Positions 26,431 to 34,700 of a DNA stretch of 64,000 nucleotides are shown piece after piece. The stretch's first letter is position 1, and the number at the start of each line of letters is the position of its first letter. Origin of the DNA: Pseudomonas sp. GV085. GTDB taxonomy: Bacteria > Pseudomonadota > Gammaproteobacteria > Pseudomonadales > Pseudomonadaceae. The DNA is taken from contig NZ_QAOV01000016.1 of assembly GCF_003050925.1 (NCBI RefSeq), positions 1-64,000 of the forward strand, written 5' to 3'. The translations under genes and the position numbers were made by a program. Under the pieces are notes generated by a model. It was given only the letters and a program-made list of their open reading frames with translations, was not told the DNA's origin and searched no databases.

Positions 26431-27101
26431 CCCGGTCCACCTGTGGCTGGGCGCTGTTCGCGCCCTTGATGCTGAGCCTGCACGCCCAGGCCGCCGACAT
26501 TGCCCTGTACCCGACGGGCCCGGATCAGGACTCGGCCTTCCTGCGCTTTATCAACGCCGCCGACCAACCGCTGCAGCTGCTGGCCGAAGGTTCGCGCGCA
26601 AGCCTCAAACTGGAAGGCTCGATTGCCGTGTCCGACTACCTGCCCGTGCCCGCCAATCAGCCGATCAAGGGCACCCTGGAACGCAACGGCAAAAGCCAGC
26701 CGCTGGACATCCAGGTGGCGGCAGGCGAATTCGCCAGTGTGATCGCCTTGTCAGACAGCGCTCAAGGTATCCGCCAGGTCGTCATCCGCGAGCAACCCGA
26801 CGACTTCAATAGCCTGAGAGCCTCGCTGGCGTTTATCAGCGCCGATCCAGCGTGCACCCAGGCCGGTTTGCGCGCTGCGGGGAAGAACGCCGACCTGTTC
26901 AAGGCGGTGGCCGACGGCAGCGTGCAACGCCGAGCGATCAACCCGGTCAACCTGTCGGTGCAATTGGTCTGCGCCCAAACCAACGTCGGTGCCCCGCTGG
27001 ACCTGGGCCAGCTCAAGGCTGGCGAGCGCTATAGCGTTGTGCTGCTGCCTGGCGCAAATGGCCCTCACCTGTTGCTCGCGACTGACGTCCTGGCCCACTG
27101 A
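26427..27101 (+). CDS. wssG: Periplasmic acetylation cofactor, AlgF-like
   Basis: This 224-aa protein has a signal peptide (ending near LHAQAAD, about 21) and similarity in layout to alginate acetylation protein AlgF (DIALYPTGPDQDSAFLRFIN). It acts with WssH and WssI in periplasmic O-acetylation of cellulose. The start at 26427 overlaps the wssF stop in ATGA. Eighteen bases separate it from wssH. Confidence 0.86.
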   Translation: MTRSTCGWALFAPLMLSLHAQAADIALYPTGPDQDSAFLRFINAADQPLQLLAEGSRASLKLEGSIAVSDYLPVPANQPIKGTLERNGKSQPLDIQVAAGEFASVIALSDSAQGIRQVVIREQPDDFNSLRASLAFISADPACTQAGLRAAGKNADLFKAVADGSVQRRAINPVNLSVQLVCAQTNVGAPLDLGQLKAGERYSVVLLPGANGPHLLLATDVLAH

Positions 27102-27119
27102 TCGGATCGCGCCACCACC

Positions 27120-28529
27120 ATGGTTTTTGCCTCTCTCGAGTTTCTGACGTTGTTCCTGTCGCTGTTCCTGGCGGCCTATGCCGTGTGCCCGGCCGCCTGG
27201 CGCAACGTCACGTTACTGATCGGCAGCTGGCTGTTCTATGGCTGGTTGAGCCCACGGTTCCTCGCGGTGCATGTGGTGCTGACGATCACGGCGTGGGTCG
27301 GCGGCTTGCTGATTGACGCCTTGCGCGAAGATGGCAAGGGCCGCGTGCGGCTACTCGCGACGCTGATCGTGCTCAACACGGCGGTGCTGTGCTGGTACAA
27401 GTACGCCAACATCGTTGCGGGCACCTTGATCGATACCTTCACCGGGTACGGCGCCATGCCCCCGGACTGGCAGCGGGTCATCATGCCGGCGGGGCTGTCG
27501 TTTATCGTCTTGCAGGCGATTTCCTATCTGGTGGATGTGCATCGCCGTACCGTGCCGGTTGAACGCAGCTTCACTCACTACGCCACCTATATTTCGATGT
27601 TCGGCCATTCGGTCGCCGGCCCCATCATCCGCTATGACTGGGTTCGGCGTGAGCTGAATCGACGTTACTTCAACCTGCAGAATTTCTCGCTGGGCGCACG
27701 CCGGTTCATGGTCGGGATGTGCATGAAGGTCCTTGTGGCCGACACCCTGTCGCCGGTAGTCGACGTGGCGTTCAGTGTGCCGAACCCCAGCTTCTCCGAC
27801 GCCTGGATCGGCTGCCTTGCCTATTCCTTGCAACTGTTCTTCGACTTCGCCGGCTACAGTGCCATGGCCATCGGGCTGGGGCTGATGCTGGGATTTCACT
27901 TTCCCGAGAACTTCGATCGTCCGTATCTGGCCAACAGCATCCAGGACTTCTGGCGCCGCTGGCATCTGTCGCTGTCCAGCTGGTTACGCGACTATCTGTA
28001 TATTTCGCTGGGCGGCAATCGCAACGGCACCTGGAAAACCTACCGCAACCTGTTTCTGATCATGGCCATCGCCGGCCTCTGGCACGGTGGCGATAGCTGG
28101 AATTATCTGCTGTGGGGCAGCGCCCATGGCATTGCGTTGTGTGTGAATCGTGCCTGGAACAGCTCTTCCCTGCCCCCGGTGCCGCCGGTGCTTTCCCATG
28201 GCCTGACACTGCTGTTCGTGTGCCTGGCCTGGACACTGTTCCGCGCCCCCGACTTTCATAGCGCGCTGAGCCTGTATGCCGGACAGTTCGGTCTGCAGGG
28301 CATCGCCCTCGGTGACGAACTGTCCACGACCCTGCGCCCGGTGCACGGCCTTGCGGGTTTGCTGGGAGTGTTCGGTGTCGTCGCACCGCTGCTGCGCCCT
28401 TACTGTGAGAAACAACTGGGCGGCCTTTCGCTCTACACCGCCGCCCTTTGGCCCATCGCCGGTTTCATGCTGTCGTTCGCACTGATCGCCAGTCGCGAAA
28501 CCGTACCCTTCCTGTATTTCCAATTCTGA
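27120..28529 (+). CDS. wssH: MBOAT O-acyltransferase, AlgI-like
   Basis: This is a 469-aa polytopic membrane-bound O-acyltransferase. The family motif AGLWHGGDSWNYLLWG (about 318-333) contains the essential histidine, and QLFFDFAGYSAMAIGL and RRWHLSLSSWLRDYLY are diagnostic of the AlgI group. It moves acetyl groups across the inner membrane for cellulose acetylation. Its TGA overlaps the ATG of wssI (TGATG). Confidence 0.93.
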   Translation: MVFASLEFLTLFLSLFLAAYAVCPAAWRNVTLLIGSWLFYGWLSPRFLAVHVVLTITAWVGGLLIDALREDGKGRVRLLATLIVLNTAVLCWYKYANIVAGTLIDTFTGYGAMPPDWQRVIMPAGLSFIVLQAISYLVDVHRRTVPVERSFTHYATYISMFGHSVAGPIIRYDWVRRELNRRYFNLQNFSLGARRFMVGMCMKVLVADTLSPVVDVAFSVPNPSFSDAWIGCLAYSLQLFFDFAGYSAMAIGLGLMLGFHFPENFDRPYLANSIQDFWRRWHLSLSSWLRDYLYISLGGNRNGTWKTYRNLFLIMAIAGLWHGGDSWNYLLWGSAHGIALCVNRAWNSSSLPPVPPVLSHGLTLLFVCLAWTLFRAPDFHSALSLYAGQFGLQGIALGDELSTTLRPVHGLAGLLGVFGVVAPLLRPYCEKQLGGLSLYTAALWPIAGFMLSFALIASRETVPFLYFQF

Positions 28530-29683
28530 TGACGAGCTTAAAGCACACCCCGCCCCCCACTCAGCCAGATGATCTGGCGACACGCAGCAGTCGGTTGGCC
28601 GGCGTGGCGCTGCTGATATTCCTGGTCGTCGGCCTGCTGTCCTCTGGCCGCCTGATCGTTTCAGGGCAGATCTCGCTGCTACCCGATAAAGTGCTGGCCA
28701 CGCAGATTCTCGATGGCGATATCACCCATCGGATCGCCAAGGAACTGTCCAACGCTTACCTCCCCACGACCTTCGCCGAGCTGGAGCGCGGTGTCAGTTG
28801 GCTGCTCCTGCGCGACACGGGTCCGAGGGTTCGCTCGGGCTGTCCTGACTGGTTGTTTTTGGCCGATGAACTCAAGGTCAATCATCAGGCACAGCGCAAT
28901 GCCGATGCCAAAGTCCAGGCAGTGATTGATCTGAAGCAGCAGCTCTCCCAGCGTGACATCAGCCTGCTGGTGGTCATCGTTCCAGACAAGAGCCGCATCG
29001 CTGCCGGGCAGCGTTGCGCACTGCACCGCCCGGCCGCTTTCGAAGGGCGCATCCTGGCCTGGACCTCGAAGCTGGATGCGGGGGGCGTGTCGAATCTGGA
29101 CCTCACCGGTGCGCTGATGCCACTGGGGGCCAGTGCCTGGTTGCGCACCGATACGCACTGGAGTGAATCCGGTGCGAAGGCGGCGGCCGAGGCCATTGCG
29201 CAGCGCCTGAAGGCCCTGGACATCAGCGCAACGCCACGCAGGTCGTTCAACGAAAGTCATGCCCCGCTCGCGGTGCGACCTGGTGACCTGGTCCATCTGG
29301 CGGGCATCGACTGGCTGCCGCTCAAATGGCAACCCGCACCCGAAATGCTCGCCGAGACCCGCACCCACGAACTTCCCGTTGCGTCAGCCGCCAGCCCTGA
29401 TACCGAGGCAGACCTGTTTGGCGATGCCGACCTCCCCAATACCGTGCTCATCGGCACTTCATTCTCACGCAACTCCAACTTCGCAGGGTTTCTGCAGCAG
29501 GCACTGGGCGCCCCCGTAGGTAACTTCGCTAAAGATGGCGGAGCGTTCTCTGGTGCTGCAAACAGCTACCTCAACAACCCGGCCTCCAAAGAAACGCCGC
29601 CAAGGCAAATCATCTGGGAAATCCCGGAGCGGGACCTGCAGTCGGCTTACATCGACCCCATTGCCTATCGCTCGTTGCGGTAG
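28529..29683 (+). CDS. wssI: Cellulose O-acetyltransferase, AlgJ/AlgX-like SGNH protein
   Basis: This 384-aa protein has one N-terminal membrane helix (about 25-45) and a periplasmic AlgJ/AlgX-type SGNH domain. DTHWSESGAK (about 209) carries the Asp-His pair and GTSFSRNSNF (about 308) the nucleophile-type serine. It probably performs the final acetyl transfer onto the glucan. The start at 28529 overlaps the wssH stop; the earlier ATG at 28448 is rejected because it lies well inside wssH. It is the last gene of the cluster: wssJ, the second MinD-like gene present in SBW25, is not found downstream. Confidence 0.9.
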   Translation: MTSLKHTPPPTQPDDLATRSSRLAGVALLIFLVVGLLSSGRLIVSGQISLLPDKVLATQILDGDITHRIAKELSNAYLPTTFAELERGVSWLLLRDTGPRVRSGCPDWLFLADELKVNHQAQRNADAKVQAVIDLKQQLSQRDISLLVVIVPDKSRIAAGQRCALHRPAAFEGRILAWTSKLDAGGVSNLDLTGALMPLGASAWLRTDTHWSESGAKAAAEAIAQRLKALDISATPRRSFNESHAPLAVRPGDLVHLAGIDWLPLKWQPAPEMLAETRTHELPVASAASPDTEADLFGDADLPNTVLIGTSFSRNSNFAGFLQQALGAPVGNFAKDGGAFSGAANSYLNNPASKETPPRQIIWEIPERDLQSAYIDPIAYRSLR

Positions 29684-30106
29684 GTCAATCGCAGCCGGTC
29701 GAACCGCCGTCGGGTACGAGAAGCCCCTACCCAACATGGTCGATAAAAAAGGGCCGGGGGCTATCTCCATAAATGGGGCATTTCACCCACCCAACCGGGC
29801 GTTTACCACCTGATTTGAGGAATATTCCCCCCTTCCCCTTTTCTCTCGCGTCAAACACTCAGTGCCTGTTCATTCATTTGAATTTTTCCTTTGCACTATT
29901 GAAGTGGCTCATTAGTTGCAGCCCCCCTGGTACCCGCAACAGCTGTCGTCCCGTACATCATGGAGACGGCGGGCCCGGCATGATGCGAGGGGTGAAAAAT
30001 GAATCGTGCGACACCACCATGCAACGCCATCGCCTTGCTGCCCGGGTCAAGCCCGCCCTGTGCGATGCGCCTTACCCTGACTACCGCCAACGCCGTGCCG
30101 CTGGAT
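29684..30106. other. Gene-free stretch after wssI
   Basis: I see no supported gene here. The A-run and G/C-rich AAAAAAGGGCCGGGGG (about 29746-29761) has no matching arm strong enough for a terminator call. Short Pro/Arg-rich readings in several frames lack ribosome sites. Confidence 0.5.
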
Positions 30107-30274
30107 GATTTCGGCCCGCCATCCGTCAGCCTGTGGGCGACGGCATCAGCGGCCACCCGTCGGCTGTTCGCCCTGATCGGCGCGCAGTTCATCCTGCCGG
30201 TGATCCTGATGTACTCCTTCTGGAGCGATTACGTATTGGGCGGAAAAGGGAGAATGGGTGATGGCTTCCTCTAA
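30107..30274 (+). pseudogene. 3' remnant of a cytochrome bd oxidase subunit II gene (cydB/cioB)
   Basis: The frame ending at TAA 30272-30274 reads PPSVSLW, then RLFALIGAQFILPVILMYSF and YVLGGKG. This matches the conserved end of CydB/CioB (PPSvtiWdaas...lFmliGallLPVILaYt..yyvFrGK). Only this last membrane helix and tail are recognisable; the upstream sequence does not continue the protein. It is thus a truncated relic, or a small protein derived from it. Confidence 0.55.
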
Positions 30275-30416
30275 TAAATCAATTGCACGAGTCACGAAAA
30301 GGCCGACTGCCCTTTATAAGCAGGTCGCCGAGTTGAGCCTGATGTTTATCGCGTTGCTGATTATGCTGGCGTTGTCCGCTGTACTGGCGATGGAGTTGAC
30401 CTTTGGAACGCTCTGA
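30261..30416 (+). CDS. Small membrane protein, possibly DUF2474-like bd-oxidase accessory
   Basis: This 51-aa reading starts at ATG 30261 with GGGAGA seven bases upstream. It has a basic N-terminus and one strong membrane helix (about 25-46, LMFIALLIMLALSAVLAMEL). It overlaps the cydB remnant by 14 bases, the usual position of the small single-helix DUF2474/CioZ-type genes after cioB. Family membership is inferred from position, size and topology. Confidence 0.5.
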   Translation: MASSNKSIARVTKRPTALYKQVAELSLMFIALLIMLALSAVLAMELTFGTL

Positions 30417-30578
30417 CGAGTCCGGTAAAAAACAAGTCATCCTTCGCTTCCAAAGCTAGCTGAACGGCATGGAAAGACACACTGCAACGGACACTGGATT
30501 TCAGAACTCTTAAGGTTTGCTTAAGGACTTTAAATGTCCCCGGCGGACAGACTTTCCTGAACGATCAGGAGAGCCGCC

Positions 30579-31076
30579 ATGAACCCGCAATCGGTGATTT
30601 CAAACCATCCATGCACCCTTGCCCGGCCGCTGGGTGCCCTGTCCGGCTGGCAGGAGCGCCGCGCCAAGGAGCTGATGCTGCGTGACATGGGCAGTTGCGT
30701 TCGCATCAGCGAGATTGCCGAACACTGCAACCTGTCCCGTAGTCACTTTTCCCGGGCGTTCAAAAAGGTTACCGGCCACTCGCCGCAAGCCTGGCTAGTG
30801 ATGATGAAAATCGAAAAAGCCAAAAGCCTGCTGATCACCTCGATGCCGATCACCGATGTCGTCTATGAATGCGGTTTCGCAGACCACTCGCATTTCACCC
30901 GCACCTTCAGCCGCCTGGAAGGGATGACACCCAAGGCATGGCGACGGACCTTTGATCATGTAGCGAGCCACCCTGGCCAGCCACCCGTGATTGATCGGGA
31001 CATACCCGAATGGATAATTCGCGAAAGCCTGGTCGACGGCGTGGGACAGTCGCGCGCGCAAGAGCTGCACGCGTGA
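30579..31076 (+). CDS. AraC-family transcriptional regulator, HTH domain only
   Basis: This 165-aa protein consists of the AraC double HTH (about 25-125): VRISEIAEHCNLSRSHFSRA as the first and VVYECGFADHSHFTRTFSRL as the second, followed by TPKAWRR. There is no N-terminal effector domain, so activity may be set by expression level. AGGAG lies eight bases before the start. A good terminator follows. The target is unknown; wss or the neighbouring sensor locus are possibilities by position only. Confidence 0.88.
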   Translation: MNPQSVISNHPCTLARPLGALSGWQERRAKELMLRDMGSCVRISEIAEHCNLSRSHFSRAFKKVTGHSPQAWLVMMKIEKAKSLLITSMPITDVVYECGFADHSHFTRTFSRLEGMTPKAWRRTFDHVASHPGQPPVIDRDIPEWIIRESLVDGVGQSRAQELHA

Positions 31077-31112
31077 ACTGATCGAGATCGACAAAACGAA
31101 CTCCTCCCCTTT

Positions 31113-31135
31113 GGCCGCTCATGCGGCCTTTTTTT
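31113..31135 (+). terminator. Rho-independent terminator after araC-type gene
   Basis: GGCCGC (31113-31118), loop TCAT, GCGGCC (31123-31128), then seven T. It is 37 bases past the AraC stop codon. Confidence 0.88.
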
Positions 31136-31160
31136 AGGTTCTTCACGTAATCCCGGGGAA

Positions 31161-31262
31161 CTGTAGGAGCCAGCTTGCTGGCGATGGACTCAAGTACGCC
31201 GCGTTTATCCGGTTCACACGCGTTATCGTTACCGACCATCGCTGGCAAGCCAGCTCCTACAG
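31161..31262. repeat. REP/BIME pair
   Basis: CTGTAGGAGCCAGCTTGCTG begins the left arm (31161-31187). Its near-perfect reverse complement is the right arm (31236-31262), ending CTCCTACAG. Paired, inverted REP units of this type are common between Pseudomonas genes and can fold into mRNA hairpins. A third half-unit (CCATCGCTGGCAAG) is at 31628. Confidence 0.85.
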
Positions 31263-31339
31263 GGGAACGCGTGCACCACCAAACAACGAGGTCGAGCGTT
31301 AGCTCGCCTCGCGGTGCTGTTGCGGTGCACGCCGCCTCG

Positions 31340-31590
31340 TGAGGCCGAGCGCAGGTTCTGCGCAGTGGGCAACCCGGCATGGATGCCGGGTTAGCCGCGC
31401 ACGGCCATGGATGGCCGATCGCGGCGGGCCCACGGAGCAGGACCGGAGCGAGGGCATGCCGAGCCACAGCGAGGCACCGAATGTAAGGGGCAAAGCGCTT
31501 TGGTTACTTTCCGCCGGGCCGCGCAGGCTTTTCGAAAGTGACCCGCCGTCAGGGCGGAACCCTAAGTGGCCGTTACCGCAGCAATGAATA
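31340..31590. repeat. Dispersed Pseudomonas intergenic repeat
   Basis: The sequence around 31370-31590 (AACCCGGCATGGATGCCGGG hairpin, then GGGCCCACGGAGCAGGACCG and CTTTGGTTACTTTC) is a long intergenic repeat family I recognise from many Pseudomonas genomes, often mis-called as a short Arg-rich protein. No gene is credible here. The whole repeat zone is bracketed by inverted copies of AGGTTCTTCACG-N-AATCCCGGG (about 31136-31161 and 31678-31704). Confidence 0.6.
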
Positions 31591-31707
31591 TGTACACCAG
31601 GAAGAAAATGCTCGGCCGTAAGGTCGCCATCGCTGGCAAGTCGGATCGCCGCATCGCAGTTTCTACAGGTATCGGTGTTCCCCCGGGATTCCGTGAAGAA
31701 CCTTTTT

Positions 31708-34700
31708 TTATCCGGCGCTGGCCGGTGCCAGTGGCAGGTTGAAGCAAATCCGGGCGCCCTGCTCGCTGTCCTGGACCACCAGCGTCCCGCCGTGCGCGCC
31801 GATCACCGACCTGCAGATGGCCAGGCCCATTCCCATGCCGCTGCCTTTGGTGGTGTAGAACGCATCGAAGATCTGCTCGCGCTGGTGCGTGTCAATTCCG
31901 GGGCCGTTGTCCTGGAAGCAGACCTGGACATGAGCGTCCTTTACCGCTGAGCCGATGATAATGCGTCCATTGGGCAACCCTGCTCCGGCGATGGCCTCCA
32001 GCGCATTGGTGATCAGGTTGAACACCACCTGCTGGATCTGTACCGCGTCGACCGACACCGGGCATTGCGCATCGAGCCGGGTTTCCAGGCTCACGTTGCG
32101 GTTCGCCAGGTCGGTGGCGGTCAGGCGCACGACCTCACCGATCATCTGATCGATATGCACCGGCAACCGTTGCGACGGCACCTGTTTGGCGAGTACGCGA
32201 AGCGCCTGGACAATGTCCGCGGCACGGGCGCTGTCCGAGCGAATGTCTTCCAGCCCCTGAATCGCCTCTTCCAGATCGGGTCGATCACGCTTGAGCCAGC
32301 GCAGGCTGGCCGAGGCATTGGACACGATGCCCAGTAACGGTTGGCTGATTTCATGGGCAATCGAAGCGGAAAGCTCGCCCATGACCTTGAGGTGCGAGCT
32401 ACGCGCCAGTTCCGCCCGGGAACTGCGCAAGTCCGCTTCCATCTGCGCGCGCAGCTGGTTGTCCTCGACCAGCTGTTCATACAGCTTGGCGGTTTGCAGT
32501 GAAACCGCAGCCTGAGAGGCGAGAATTTCCAGCATGGTCAGGCGTTGGGCGCTGAACAGTTTGGGAACCAGGCTGTTTTCCAGATACACCAGGCCAATCA
32601 ACGTGCCTTGTTTGAGCAATGGCAGGCACAACACCGACCGTGCCTGGCGCTGTTGCAGATCGGCGCTGTAGGCCTCGGGACAATCGGTGCGGGCATCGTC
32701 GAGCACCAGGGGCGTGCGCGTGCGCATCGTAGCGTTGAGCACCGAGGCCGGCGCCATCCGTTCGAGCGGTTGCCCGGCGTCCAGAGCGACCCGTACATTG
32801 CCGGCTTCGACCGAAGCCGTCGCCGCCAGTTGCAGTTCGGCGCCGCTGACGATCATCAGCACGCCATTGTCGGCACCGGCCTGAATCATCAAGTGATTCA
32901 TCAGGGTTTCGACCAGTCGGTCGAGCAGAACCTCCTGCGACAGTGCACGCGCCGCTTCGATCCCCACCTCAAGATCGAGGCGGACCTGGGTCACAGGCCG
33001 GACCGGCTCGAACGACGGCTGCGCACTCAGAAACGGGTGCAAGGTTTCCAATTGACGTGCCTTGCCTTCGGCGCCCCACAGGTTGTAGCAGTCACGCGCG
33101 ACACGCAGGTGGTGGCTGGCACCCGACACCAGCCCGTTGGGTAGGCAAATATCGGCCAGCTGCTCATGGGCCAGCGCCTGCTCATGGATGAAACCGGCCG
33201 CCGCCGCCGCGATCTGCGACTGATCGAAACAGCGGATGGCTACCAGTTCCTGACCGCGCAAACGGGCGATGACACCCTCGATCAACAGCAATTTATTGCG
33301 GAAGGTTGTCGGGTTGAGTTCGACCCACAGCAGGAACCGCAGGCGTTGCCGCTCGAGTTTTTCCAGTTTTTCCGCCACCTCGCCCGGCGCTTGCGCACTT
33401 CCCAGCGCCAGGCTGTAGAACAGGTAGTAATCAGCGAGATTGATATGCGCCGGAATGGACCAGGCCAGCGCGGCAGCTTCTTCGAAACGTCGCAATGCGT
33501 AAGGGATATCGCCGAAATAAAACGCCGACATACCGGAGTACAGCCACGACCAGAACAGCGTCGGCTGCGACACACGGGTACGGTCGATGGGGCCGAAACG
33601 GTCATGTTCGATGCCATCCAGTTCGGCCAACGGCCGATGCGGGCGCCCGTCGCGCAGGTCGGTGGCGAATGCCTGTTGCGCCAGCAGGATGCGCTCGATA
33701 TCGATGTAATGAAATTGCCGCACCCACGCCAACCCATGCTCCAGTTCGTTCAACACCCCTTGCAAGGGTTCGCCCATGAACAGCAGGTCGGAGCCGATGT
33801 GGTTGCAGGCATAACAGGACATGCCCAGGTCGCCACCGGCCTGGCCGCACTCGAATGCGGCGAACGCCTTCTGTCGAGCGTAGGCCATCGGGCGGGTCCA
33901 TGGGCTGACCTGATCGAGCGCCACCAGTGTGCCTGTGCGCCCTGCTTCGTAGCCGTGCTTGTCGGTGAGTTCAAGCGCCACTTCGGCGAAGGCCTGCCCG
34001 TCCACATATTCGCCATAGCGTTCGGCAATCATCACGCCAAACCAGGCAAAACCGTAACCGCTGCTTGGCGTGGTGCCATGCAGCAGTGTGAGTTCGACCA
34101 TTTTCGCCAAATGCAGCAAACGAATGTCGTCGTCGACGAAGAACGAAGAAATCAACGTACTGAGTAACTCCATGGCGGCTTCGACAGGCGGGTCATCGGC
34201 CTTGGGCAAATGCACCAGATCGGCGATGCGGCGTGTGCCGACAAGCTCGCGAACCTGGGTAAATGCCAGGGTCAAATCGTTCTGTGAAGGCCTGCGCTGA
34301 AGGGGAATATCCAGCAGGGCCAGACCGTTCAACGCCTCGGTGATCGCCCCCTCGTAATCGGAATGCAGCGTGCGCAAGGTGGCTCGTAACCGATAGGTCT
34401 TCGCGCGGTCGAGCACTGTGGTGGCCTGGGTCAGGCAATCGTCGAGGCGGCGCCGGGCGCTTTCCAGATCGGCCAGGAGCATGTCGCACTCGGCCGCCAG
34501 CCATTGGGTGGCGAACGCCTGGGTGTAGAGGCTCGACCAACCCGTCTGGCCGAGCAGACTCTCGGCCGTGCGAAGATAGCCCACGGCCTGCTCGACAGCG
34601 GCGGTGTCCCTGGCGCGTTCGGCGGCTTCGACCAACAGCTCGACGAACGCGGCGCGGCGATGCGCCTCCAGTTCATCGGCGTCAATGCGCTGGATCTGAC

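Noticed and set aside
31161..31262. CRISPR-like repeat pair
   Set aside because: The two units are inverted, not direct, and only two occur; the sequence is a typical REP pair.
31339..31587. 82-codon Arg/Pro-rich frame
   Set aside because: It lies in a dispersed intergenic repeat family that is often mis-annotated as coding in Pseudomonas.
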